A DNA stretch of 64,000 bases from Posidonia oceanica (taxonomy: Eukaryota; Streptophyta; Magnoliopsida; Alismatales; Posidoniaceae). The notes below the pieces were generated by a model. The model was given only the letters and a program-made list of their open reading frames with translations, did no database searches and was not told where the DNA came from. The stretch lies in contig JAZBRS010000057.1 in NCBI GenBank assembly GCA_037176725.1, forward strand, positions 88,433,501 through 88,497,500, in the 5' to 3' direction. Position 1 is the first letter of the stretch. Every line of letters starts with the position of its first letter. The position numbers and the translations under genes are program-made. Below, piece by piece: positions 1-10,169 of the stretch.

Positions 1-2028
1 GCTCTGCAGGCTCACCACACTGCACTTCTGTTCTTGCCATCGCCCCAGCTCCTCACAGCTCTGGCGATGCGAGCGCCTTATCTGTCTCCTGCATCTACAT
101 AGCACTATCCACTGCATGCTACTCCATCACTTGGTGGCCAATCTCTTGGATTGGCAGGAGCGCAGCATCCTCAGAGCCCGCAACCCGGGACCGTGCCGGT
201 GCAACAGTTGCTGCTCCCACGCACTACACCTTACACTGCACAGCATAGTATCTATCCACCCCATTTGCATCAGGTTCAAACCCCCGCATGCATCCCACAA
301 CACTATTCACAATCACACGGGTATGCTGGCCCTCATGCCTCGACATCAGGAGGCGTGATGGTGGATCCGGAGGAGCACTTTTGCGTGACCCATACAGCAT
401 ACGCGGCACCTGCCTTAGCTGCACCAGTCTCGACAATAGCAACCTCGGACGCCCTCCTGACCAGGATGGGTGATCTGGAGAGAGCACTTCGTCAAGTGCA
501 AGGCATGGACCACCAGTCCTACCGATTCTGGGACCTCTGCTTCTTTCCAGAGGCCACACTCTCTTCGAAATTCTGTATCCCGGAATTCGAAAAGTACAAC
601 GGTAGAGGCCGCCCCATCTCACATTTGAAAGCATACTGCGGAGACCTTGCTCAGCTTCAGGTTGAGGGAAGGCTCCTGATTCGCCTGTTCTAGAAGAGTC
701 TGACTAGCCCCGCGCTTAAGTGGTTCACTTCCCTTGACATGGCCACAATCCAGACTTGGGACGACCTTTCCCAAGCTTTCCTGGAGCAGTATTCTTTCAA
801 CCTCGACTTTATCCCCAAGCGAGAGTATCTTGTCACCATCCAGCGGAGGCCCCAAGAGCCATTCAGGGAGTATGTCGATCGCTGACGTTCCATAGCCGTC
901 CAGGTCAGAGGTAGGCCCTCAGACGAGGAATCTATCGAACTGATCATCAAGGGGGCGCAGCCAGCGACTGGAGCCCTGCTGTCCATCCAACCAGTCACTA
1001 GTTATGCATCACTGATTAGAGCTGGCGCCCCCATGGAAAGCTCACTGCGAAGTGGACATTTCCCCGCACTTTCTGCATTAGCTAGGTAGGCCAACAACCC
1101 CTCCAGCAGCAGCAGCTGCAGTAGCAACAGCAACAACGACCCCGCCACTGGCTACTCCCAACAGCACGCTGTCGTGTACGTCGATTCTCCAGCTGAGCCT
1201 GCCTATGCAGAGAGTCAGCCAGGCTCTACTCCGCTAGATTATGCACATAGTCTTGCACACACTGTACACTGCCACCATCGAGCCAGTGCATCACGTCGCA
1301 CAGACTCGGCAAGGATTCCAACCAGGACAAAGACGACCTCGTCGTGCCGAGTGTGATTACACCCCTCTGGCTGAACCACTGAGTGTCATCTTCCCCAGGT
1401 TGAGTCGCTTCTAAGACTCCCGGCTGTTCGTCCGTCACCGAACCCCCCTTTGCGATGGCATAACACGGATCAGTTCTGCAGTTTCCATCGAGCCACAGGG
1501 CACTCGACGGATGATTGCCTCACATTACGGGATGCCGTTCAGCGCCTGATTGATCGAAAGATCATCAGCGTTGACGTGTAGGAGGCAACACCTACACCGA
1601 CACCTATACCAGCTCTCGCACACCCTAGTGTAGCCGATCCTTCCTCTTCCGAGCCTACAGGCTTCAAAGATGTCAGAACCTCGGGGGTCTTCTCCCTCAC
1701 TCCTATCCTCTCTGAGTCTAGCTTCGCCCCGGTGGATGCTTTCGATCCCATCGGCGTAATCTCCTTTTCCTACCTTTCCTAGCTCACCCAAGGAATGCTC
1801 AGAGACGCAGCGGCAGCGTCGATAGCGAACTCGATCGCAGCACCACCCAAGTCAGCATCTCCTCCAACCCTAGCAGCTCCAATGCTCCCTGCACTGTCGT
1901 CAGCAGCTCCAATAGCCCCAGTGCTCCCAGCACTGCCTTCATCGGACCCTACAGCGTCCCTAGTCCCCCCAATGGACCCCACCGACAGCGCCAGCAACGT
2001 AGGAGCGGACCCAGCAACTCCATCCTAA
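1..2028 (+). pseudogene. Tat-1 gag (broken, 5'-truncated by window edge)
   Basis: This is the capsid/nucleocapsid polyprotein of a Tat-type gypsy element. A proline-, glutamine- and serine-rich N-terminal section (1-450) is followed by the conserved gag core (about 470-1060, with motifs such as YRFWDLCFFPEA, LKAYCGDLAQLQ and FLEQYSFNLD). A linker follows, then a zinc-knuckle-like C-x2-H-x4-H-x4-C block (about 1479-1520, FCSFHRATGHSTDDC), and an Ala/Ser/Pro-rich tail to TAA at 2026. The frame is broken by TAG at 691 and 1087, TGA near 883, a short insertion near 1262 and a one-base loss near 1400 that restores the frame. Both TAGs sit where the copy at 40 kb reads CAG. No pol follows. Confidence 0.85.
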
Positions 2029-2040
2029 GGTTGCTATCAA

Positions 2041-2046
2041 GTAAGT
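2041..2046 (+). promoter_or_regulatory. Candidate 5' splice site just after Tat-1 gag
   Basis: GTAAGT preceded by CAA lies 12 bases after the gag stop. The homologous spot in Tat-5 (minus strand, 48496-48501) reads CAG before GTAAGT, a perfect donor. Conservation between two diverged copies suggests a real splice donor at the gag 3' end. No acceptor could be assigned. Confidence 0.4.
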
Positions 2047-3560
2047 CCCTCTTATCTTTCTTTTGATTCTTGCTTTGTCTTTTCTTTTCTTTTTGTTTTG
2101 CGTTTTCTTGCCTATCGGAAAACCCATAAACCATAAAAATCCGAAAAACCAAAAACATGCATTATCATTTCCTGCATGCACATGCCATCCTCCTGCACCC
2201 TGGAAAATACAAAACACAAAAATCAAATATGTAAAAACAACAAAAAACATGCTTTCCCCTTTCCGCTAGTTTTTTATTTTACCTCTTTCTAAAAAAGCAG
2301 AAAACCATAAAAAATACAAAATCAATGAAAAACCCAAAAACATGTGTAAAATCCAAAAAACACATAAAAATTTGCATAATCCAAAAACCAGCTTCGGACA
2401 AGCAAGCAGCACCGAGAGGATGTCATGCATCGACTGTCTCAGGCAGAACTCACCCGAGCAGTTCCATCTCATTGCATGTGGCCACAGAGTGAGACTTAGA
2501 ATAGAACAGAGAATCTCGTTGAGCTCAAAACTCCAAAAGCGAGGTCAATCCAATCAAGAGAGTCCACTAGATATGGAGAGGACCAAAGCAGAGCAGAGCA
2601 TAGCCAGAGGCTACCTGTACATACAGTAGAGGCTAAGGGTGTACGCTGAACAACCGAACTCTTAACTCCTCATCCAGGACCGCTACCCCAAGAGGACGAA
2701 GACATGCATATCCAAAAGAATGGAGATCACGTGAGCAAAAAATGATAACAAGATATGCATGCTGGGCATAAAAGAAAAAATGAAGACAAAAGTCAAAGAA
2801 AGAATGCGCCCATGAGAGGAGTGACTCAGACAAGCATTGAAGCCCCCTCAACTTTCAACTCCAAGCATCACATTGCCAACTGCACGAGAAACTTTATCTG
2901 GAGGACCTGACCCCACCCTCCGAGCGAAGCAGCACGCTCCAATCCCTTGTGCAAACAACTACTCTACCTCCTTGGCAGGCTAGATGCAACTCTAGTCACC
3001 AAGAGGGGAAAAGAAAAATCAATCCGAGAGCGTCAAAAGCGGTAGTCGGTCCCCGAGGGATTAAGACGGAGGCTACGAAGCTACATCCAACGCTTCTGCT
3101 ACCCATATGCAGCCAAAGGCTATACTCTGCAAAACTGAGGCCTCATCCCGAAGCAAGAGTGAGAATGAGAGCCACAAACCACAACTCGACATGGCGTAGC
3201 TCGAGGATCGAGAATCCCTTGAGTCAGAAAATGCAGACACATCCTCTCAACAGGCAGCTGCTTTGAATCCAAAGCCACAAAAACATAATATATGCATAAT
3301 AGACTACCTTCCCTTCTCTCTGTTTTCGAAAATCGAAGTCAAGGACGAGTACTTTTGCATGACCCTCGCTCAAAGGCTCTGCGCTTTCCAGTTTTGGCCG
3401 CCCATCGCGTTGGGTAGGTTCGTGATGACCGGCATGTCTATCGTTTGTCACCCCGTGATGCTACATCGCATGCCCACACTGAGACCATTGCACACCCACC
3501 ACGATGGGTCCCCGTTTTCTCTCTGCATCGCACTCCCTTTGCATTCTTCACACCTCGTAT
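2047..3560. other. Tat-1 internal non-coding region, A-rich part
   Basis: There is no credible coding sequence here. It begins with an A/T-rich stretch containing many AAAAACC and ACATAAAAA runs (2060-2400), then mixed sequence. Segments of 2040-2640 are recognisable in inverted orientation at about 47.66-48.5 kb, which shows that they belong to the element's 3' half and helps define the end of Tat-5. Confidence 0.6.
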
Positions 3561-4060
3561 CATCCTCTACCCGGGCTGGCAGCCCTAACTGCCCGGTTGA
3601 CGCCCGTCAAAGTGTCTACCCGGGCTGGCAGCCCTAACTGCCCGGTCAACACCCGTTAAAATGTCATCCTGCATTCATCCTCCTTGCATCTAGGCTGGCA
3701 GTCCTAATTGCCCGATTGACGCCCGTCAAAGTGTCTACCCGGGCTGGCAGCCCTAACTGCTCGATTGACACCCGTTAAAATGTCACCCTGCATTTTTCCT
3801 TACATTTACTCATTGCATTCCCCACCGGCATTGCACATCCTGCACGGTGAGCCCTTACACCCATCTTCCCTGCATCGGGTTGGCAACCCTAACTACCCGG
3901 TTGACACCCGTCAAAATGTCACCCACGGGCTGATACCCCTAACTATTCGGCGATGAGTCCGTTAACTCATCACCGGGCTGGTACCCCTAACTACTCGGTT
4001 GGCAAACACGTTAGTTTTATCTCCACCTTGCATCTCGATGCCCAGGGCGCTTCGGCTGTG

Positions 4061-4085
4061 CCTAGTATCTTTCACCGATACTAGG
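4061..4085 (+). other. Perfect 9-bp stem-loop in Tat-1 3' region
   Basis: CCTAGTATC (4061-4069) pairs with GATACTAGG (4077-4085) across a 7-base loop. A related structure, CCCCTAGTATC facing GATACCAGGGG, occurs in Tat-6 at about 62924-62950, so the fold has persisted in another copy. Confidence 0.7.
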
Positions 4086-4280
4086 GGCATCTTTATTTGC
4101 TGTCCTATCGTATCACATTTCCATCTGCATCCAGGTTGACATCCCAAACTGTTACGGGAGCGTCTACGAACCTCTGCCACACCTTCGGGTATGATATTCC
4201 CTTTGCATTCGTGGTTACAAGTCATCCCACTTGCCACCACCTCTCTTGACTGACAGACTCGCTGGCCTGTCACCGCCCTC

Positions 4281-4315
4281 GATACCAGGTGCATTTTTGC
4301 ACCCCTTTTGGTATC
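4281..4315 (+). other. Nested two-stem hairpin in Tat-1 3' region
   Basis: An outer stem GATACCA (4281-4287)/TGGTATC (4309-4315) encloses an inner perfect stem GGTGCA (4288-4293)/TGCACC (4298-4303) with a TTTT loop. Confidence 0.65.
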
Positions 4316-4675
4316 GTCTCACCTTCATTGGGCTGACATCCCCAACTGTCGCGGGACGGTCTACGGACCTCTGCCACACCTTCTGGTTCGGTATTCCCAC
4401 CACTTTCCACCCTCATCGGGTTGATAGCCCTAACTATCCGGTGATAAGTCCATTAACTCCTCACAGGGTCGATAATCCCTAACTATCCGATGATGAATCC
4501 GTTAACTCCTCATCAGGCTAATAGCCCTAACTATCCGGTGATGAGTCCGTCAACTCCTCATAGGGCCGATAATCCCTAACCATCCGGCGATGAGTCCGTC
4601 AACTCCTCACAGGGCTGATAATCCCTAACTATCCGGCGATAAGTCCGTTAACTTATCACCCTTTCGTCATGTAGT

Positions 4676-5650
4676 GTAATAGCATTCTGTTGCATAGCAT
4701 CTCATTGCATGTCATCATGTACCTTTCTTGTGCCCCTAGTAGAGTCAGTCCTAGTATTGCATCTCATCATCACACGGACATCGTGCACCTAGGATTCGAA
4801 CCTCTGGTTCGTTTATTCCTTAAGGTAGCATCCTCAGCACTCGCAACTCTATGCAGCTTGCCAGCTTTGGATGACACCCGCGGTAGTGCACGGCCAAGAT
4901 TGTTTTCTCGGTTTCGCGTGCCCAGTGTCACACTATATATACACTGCATTTCACTGTATAACATTGCATCACATTGCATTCTCATTGCGCTGCTACTCCT
5001 TGTAGTCATTACACCAACTCCCGCATTCCGCTTTCTCGGATATTGCGTGCTTAGGAAATCGAACCCCTAGTTCGCGCATTGCTTAAAGTGGTATCTCCAG
5101 CATCCTACGGCTTCCTTACAGCCAGCTAGCTCGAGATAACACCTGCGGTGGTGCACGGCCAGGATCGCTTCCTTGGCATTACATGCCCGTCACCGCATGC
5201 ACAACCACAACATCTTACTTTTAGCATTTTACTTTCAGCACCTGCACCGCCTTCGCCTTAAGCACAGCTCAGCGAATGGCACCCCCGTGCTAGAGCTCAC
5301 CGCTTAGTGCATTTCGTCGTCTGGCCTTCCTATCTGTATTGTCCAGCAACCATCTGCATTGCATTTTCCGCCACACTATCACGTGCATGCATTGCCCGCG
5401 TTCCCCCTAGTGGAGTACAGTGCAACGAGCATTAGCATAAACATCACATCAGCATTAGCACCGCACACTGGCCTTGCACTGGCACCGCATCCTAGTGTCC
5501 ACATCAGCATTTGCATTACGGCAACGAGTCATGATTTTCGGTGCATCCGTCGAATAAGTGACTCACACCCACAGCAACATTGGCCTCTTGCCGGTGTCAG
5601 GAGGGGTGTCTTGTCAACCTTGAGCCACGGTATCGCTACGCTTGACCTCG
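4676..5650 (+). repeat. Tat-1 region before PPT, with a diverged direct repeat pair
   Basis: This non-coding stretch contains an imperfect direct repeat of about 150 bp at roughly 4791-4940 and 5043-5200. It is recognisable by the shared phrases 'TAAgGTaGcATCctCAGCA' and 'GGTrGTGCACGGCCA'. Each copy starts with a small hairpin, CGAACC-TCT-GGTTCG (4797-4811) or CGAAC-CCCTA-GTTCG (about 5049-5063). The rest (5200-5650) shows nothing I can name. Confidence 0.55.
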
Positions 5651-5651
5651 C

Positions 5652-5668
5652 TCAGGGAGGGGCATCTA
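5652..5668 (+). promoter_or_regulatory. Polypurine tract of Tat-1
   Basis: TCAGGGAGGGGCATCT lies directly before the LTR start TGATACCCC. The same tract occurs on the minus strand at 24822-24836 in front of the Tat-2 LTR. It would prime plus-strand DNA synthesis. Confidence 0.8.
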
Positions 5669-5669
5669 T

Positions 5670-8031
5670 TGATACCCCATTTTGACGTCCAGTCGACGGA
5701 TTTCACTTGGAGGGACAAGCTCAGAAGCGGCGGACCCCACTTTCCATCCAAAACCCTAAACCAACCCCAAAACCCACCTAAAGCCCTCCAACATACCCAA
5801 GACCTCCACCATTAACCTACCCAAGCCCAAGTCCATTAACAAGCCTTATTAAGTCAGGAGGGCCTGGTCGCCCATCACAGTGGCGACGAGGCCCGTCGCC
5901 TCTCACAGCGGTGACTAAGGTTGTCGCCATGCAGAGAGGCAACTCACCTGCAACTCTTTTCCCGCGCGAACTGCAGCCTCCCACGACCTGCACCCATGCC
6001 GTCGGCCGTTGTTGTGCACGCCATCCCTCGCCAAACCTCGCCCATGCCTCTAACACCCACCAGGCCACACCCTGCCATCCCTCTCCCGAGCACGCCTCAC
6101 CCTACCACTGTCCTTCCTGGCAGGCTCGCCGAACAAAACCACTCTCCACACACCCATTCAACGTCGGCGACACTCAATCCTTCTCCCTCCCTTGCCGCTT
6201 GAACCAAAGCGAGTGGAGGTGATCCAGAAGCATCCCCCAACATCATAGCATTTGCCCAAGCATCCTACACCTTGCCTTAGCCTCCTGGACGGTCGCCGCG
6301 TCTCGCCGTAGTTCTCGCTGTCCGCCAGAACCCATCGCCGGCGATGCTTCCGTCCATCCCACAGCAACTCCACAGCAAGCTAACACACACACATCAATCC
6401 CCAAACATTCCTAGCCTCCCGTGCAACACTTCCACACAGCCCCAAACTGCCACGAACCACCGCGCCCGCCGTGTGACCTCCGCCGCCATTCCTCCTTGTC
6501 GCCGTCGGCAAACAAGTGCTAGAGGCCACACCGCTGCATCAAACGCCGCCAAACTCCATCCACACCTTTTCCAGACGTCCTCGAGCACAACCCGATCACA
6601 CCGAGCAACCGTCGACATCCCTTGTGATGCTGCGACCTCCACGCCGGTGCACTCCGACGAGCTAGGTCGGGGGGCCGAACCACGCGCCCCTGTAGGTAAA
6701 AAACATTCCCCTTAGCTTCGTAATGTGCCGTGCATGCTTCCTGTGTGTTTAATTCTATTTTATCATGCTTGCTTTGCCATCTTTAGCCTTCTTCTTCGGC
6801 GCTGGAGGACTGCCAGGCTAGGCACCAGCGCGAGCGGCGACTAGCCTGCTCCTCTGACTGCCGTCGGTCGATCTTTGAGCCCTTGTTCCGGCCGACCCAG
6901 AGCTCCGTTTAGTTTGTTTTTATATGACTGTGTTGCTGGTTGTTTACTCTCCATGTCTGCATAGTTAGATCATTATTTAGCTTTGCCATGCGTTCGGGAT
7001 TTGGTCCCAAAGTTGGCTATTTGAGCTACTTGAGTTGTAGTGATGTCGCCGATCTCACCAGCGACTCACCTGCAAATCTTGGCAGTCCTCCGGCCAAACT
7101 TGGGGCCGCCGTATCTCACAATCTAGGCATCCATTTTACAGTATGTTTGCATGGCTTTAATCTTGGTTATGCCCTCTGTATTGCCATGTGATTTATTGTG
7201 CATCTTGCATCGTTTATGTGCCTTCTTGCCAGCGATGAAGTTGGCTGTCTGCAGTAGTGAGCAGCAAGTGCCGTTGCCTCTCTTACAGGCGACTGGTTCC
7301 GCCACTGCCCGAAATGGTACCCTGTGCCGTCGCCGCTCACAACGGTGACGAGTGCTGTCACTATGCTGGCCGGCGACCTAGCCCACTGTCCAGACAGTGG
7401 ACAGATGCCCTTGTTTGCTGCTTTGTTTTTCATCTACTTAGTTTATTTAACCATGTTTTAGCTTTCCTAGCATGTTTATCATTGCATCATGCCATCTTAG
7501 CTCTAATCACCCATGCTTGGCATGCTTTTCACCAAGTACAGCATGTTTTCAAATGGCATTTAAGCAAGTAAGGCATACATTAGGCATGCATAGCATCTAT
7601 CGCCTTCAAGCGTACAGTAAAGGCAAGCATTGCCAACATTCCTGCATATGCGAGCGAGAAGCCTAGAAAGACCGATTCCAGGCGTATCAGGGTGCCTAAC
7701 ACCTTCCCCGTACGTAACAGGAGTCCTTACCCTTTCTCTTGGCCTGCAATGACCATTATGCCCTTATCCTAGGCACGAGTCATTTATTTTGCATAACATA
7801 GCACACATTCGCCTGTTTTTTATGCTTTCCTCGGTTTTCCTCGTCTTCCGATTTAATAGACTAGATGGCAACTCTGATTTTACCTTATTCTTTTATTTTC
7901 TCCATTTTCCAGTGTTTTCGAGTCGAGTTTCCTTCCTCGGATCCACCTACTATTCGCAATCCCTCGTCGGTCGGCGCGTGCGAGCTATGGCAGTGCACAC
8001 AGCGTCGCTCCACTGATACCCGGTCACGACA
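5670..8031 (+). repeat. Tat-1 3' LTR
   Basis: The LTR starts TGATACCCCATTTTGACG after the PPT and ends near CGGTCACGACA. It resembles the Tat-4 LTR (35060-37689) in order of blocks: a CCCAAACC-rich start, repeated GGCGAC/GTCGCC hexamers (11 within the LTR), a conserved block at 7661-7745, and a TGGCAACTCT motif at 7866. Predicted peptides inside it are short and overlapping, and I do not regard them as genes. The exact 3' end is uncertain because the flank is transposon sequence. Confidence 0.8.
7661..7745 (+). promoter_or_regulatory. Block conserved in all five Tat LTRs
   Basis: Contains AGAAAGACCGATTcC, GCCTAACACCTTCCC and GTAACAGGAGTCCTTACCC. Counterparts are at 33573-33657, 37321-37402, and on the minus strand at 22687-22780 and 58837-58925. 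It is the best conserved stretch of otherwise strongly diverged LTRs, so a role in transcription start, the R region or RNA function is likely; which one is unknown. Confidence 0.6.
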
Positions 8032-8252
8032 ATAAGTACATACAAATCGAAGATGTTGAAATATGGCAACCAAAATATTATTTTTCCATGACTTGTATGA
8101 TTAGATCGAAGAGAATATATATGGTTATTATGGGTTTGACCACATTACGAATGATGAGAAGAATCTCATCCATGAATTCCTAAAGTTCCCTATTACCTTG
8201 TATCATTTGATTTGAAATACCATATATGATTTGTATTTATTTAAAGTTAATT

Positions 8253-8532
8253 AATGAAATACGTATTACTACAGTGACTCTTTCATATTTACGGATGAGG
8301 TTGACCTCCGTAAGAGGGATGTTTGGCGTTTGTTATATGGTCGACCCATTAGTGACAGCCTAATCCAATCATGCATGATGATCCTCAGGAGGAATGAAAT
8401 ATGTATTACTACAGTGACTCTTTCATATTTACGGATGAGGTTGACCTCTATAAGAGGGATGTATGGCATTTGTTATATGGTCGACCCATTAGTGATAGCC
8501 TAATCCAATCATGCATGATGGTCCTCAGGAGG
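8253..8532 (+). repeat. Exact-boundary 140-bp tandem duplication
   Basis: 8253-8392 is repeated at 8393-8532 with few differences (for example CTCCGT versus CTCTAT). The unit is not a multiple of three, so it shifts the protease frame. The two copies are young compared with the rest of the element. Confidence 0.85.
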
Positions 8533-9378
8533 ACGGTCATTGAATGGTCGTATATTCATCGGGAGGTCTTCTTTATGCCTTCTTACTTGTCGGTATGTAA
8601 CATATAAATTAATTTATTTCATATAATATGCCATGAATTAATTTACTTGTCGGTATGTAATGTTGTTTACATCTTTTGCATTTTAGGAAGTATTGTATCA
8701 CAAGAAGGAGAATGTTTTCGATTTATGTGCGAATTTCGATAGTGATGAACTTCGAAGGGCAGATTTCTTGTTGATGGCACTTTACAGCAACTTCCATTGG
8801 CATTTTGTGGTCATAAACTTCAAGACCAAATTAATATCTTTCTACAACTCTATGACCCTGATAAGAGGGGAAGCCACAGAAGATGTTGCAAGTGACTCAA
8901 CTGAGAAGACCGCCGTTGATATGGTATAGTATATTTATAATCATTCCTTAGTTATTCCAAGTAAATTAATATTATTTTTCTATGTTTATTATAACTTATT
9001 TCTTGTTAATGTAGATTAATTGGTTGCTTCACTGTATCCATTTCTTTGGATATAAGGAGGACATTAACATCTCGGATTTCAAGCATGCTTTCCTTCGAGA
9101 TTTCCCACAACAACCTACTGGATCGTACGTCCTAATACCTTCTATTACCACTTCTTTTTTACTTATATTGCATGTCTCCTATTAATATATTTACTTTCAA
9201 ATTTGAATCATGGATGGCATGAGGAGTCTATGTCATGTTAGGTGCCTACTACTTTATAAGTAGAGAAGCAATGACATTTGGTATCGCTGATGTCAATTCT
9301 CGGAGGGCACACTTTGCAACCATGATTTTGAAAGAATGCAAAAGGATACAGGAAGTGGAAGCAACAAAACAACAATGA
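8253..9378 (+). pseudogene. Ulp1-like cysteine protease (C48) pseudogene of a MULE
   Basis: SUMO-protease-like peptidase fragments lie in at least four exon-like blocks: about 8413-8591 (ends with the splice-like GTATGT), 8687-8923, 9015-9124, and a last block to TGA at 9376. The second block has the FHWHFVVINF segment typical of C48 peptidases, with the catalytic His of the HW pair. It is followed by FYNSM, where the family usually has Asp (YDS). In the last block the expected Asp-Cys-Gly before GVYVMLGAYY reads as a TGA stop directly before Gly. Two of three catalytic residues therefore look lost, and a 140-bp tandem duplication breaks the first block. Transcription converges with the transposase. 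Confidence 0.7.
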
Positions 9379-9589
9379 GATATATCAACATTATATTTGT
9401 CATTCATTATATGTTGTCATTATATTTTGATGTATATATGTAGAATGACATTACATTTCTCATTATTTCAACATTGTGATGTGTATATATGGAATGACAT
9501 TTTCCATTTCTGATGTATATATATGAGATTATCTATCTACAAAATTATTTACATGTTAACAGGTCTACTGAATGTTGTCTCTTATGGGT
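9379..9589. other. AT-rich spacer after the Ulp1 pseudogene
   Basis: Short repeats of 'TGATGTATATATG' and 'GGAATGACATT' occur. I see no coding sequence. Confidence 0.5.
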
Positions 9590-10080
9590 TGATTTTTGTC
9601 CCATTTCTCCTTAATCATGTCTCATTTTTCCTTACCATGTCTTACTATACATAGAACCATGTCTCACAAAGTAATACATCTTAGAATCATGTCTCACAGA
9701 GTGTAAAACAAAGATTACCATGTCTCACTACACTTAGAATTATGTCTCACTACATGCAGAACCATGTCTCACAGAGTGATATATCTCAAAATCATGTCCA
9801 CAGAGTGTCATACAAAGATTACCATATCTCACTACACTCAGAATCATGTCTCACAGAGTGTGATAAAAAAATACCCATGTCTCACTACACGTAGAACCAT
9901 GTCTTACAGAGTTATACATCTCAGAATCATGTTCACAAAGTGTGATACAAAAATAACCATGTCTCACTACACGCAGAACCATGCCTCACATAGTGATACA
10001 AAAATTATCATCTTAGAATCATGTTTCACAGAGTAATACAAAAATTATAGTGATACAAAAATTTCCATGTCTCACTATAT
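9590..10080 (+). repeat. CATGTCTCAC motif array, left
   Basis: About 17 copies of CATGTCTCAC or close variants lie in the same orientation, spaced roughly 20-35 bp. The spacers share AGAATCATG, ACAGAGTG and ACACGCAGAACC phrases. A second array with the same core and orientation lies at 12660-13420, so the two bracket the transposase. Confidence 0.8.
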
Positions 10081-10169
10081 AATCAACTCGCAGGCACATT
10101 CCAGCATCTCTTTGCATAGTGACCTAGCTGTTTGCACTTTTTGCATTACCTTTTAATTTTGCCACTACA

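Larger units (their letters stand above)
3570..4675 (+). repeat. Tat-1 hairpin tandem-repeat array
   Basis: About 20 degenerate units of 45-60 bp. A unit carries a first small hairpin (for example GGGCT-GGC-AGCCC at 3573-3585), a TAACTAyCCGGy spacer, and a second hairpin whose stem differs between units. Examples are TTGAC-GCCC-GTCAA (3597-3610), GATGAGT-CCGTTA-ACTCATC (3952-3971) and GATAAGT-CCGTTA-ACTTATC (4638-4657). The loop CCGTTA is shared. The array is non-coding and lies between gag and the 3' LTR. Confidence 0.8.
1..8031 (+). mobile_element. Tat-1: gag-only Tat/Ogre-type LTR retrotransposon, 5' end outside window
   Basis: The visible order is gag (from the middle of its proline-rich N-terminal part), a 3.6 kb non-coding region, a polypurine tract and a long LTR. 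No protease, reverse transcriptase or integrase sequence lies between gag and the 3' LTR. Gag aligns by eye with the gag of the complete element at 38.8-41.7 kb and with the minus-strand gag at 48.5-57.4 kb. The structure fits pol-less, gag-bearing LTR elements (the TR-GAG concept in plants); placing it there is inference. The 5' LTR and PBS would lie left of the window. Confidence 0.85.

Noticed and set aside
3570..4675. CRISPR-like array
   Set aside because: Repeats and spacers are both degenerate copies of one unit, there are no cas genes, and the host is a plant; this is a retroelement tandem repeat.
4791..4811. tRNA-like GGATTCGAACC (antisense T-arm/B-box motif)
   Set aside because: No acceptor, D or anticodon arms could be built around it; it is explained by the small hairpin of the direct repeat.
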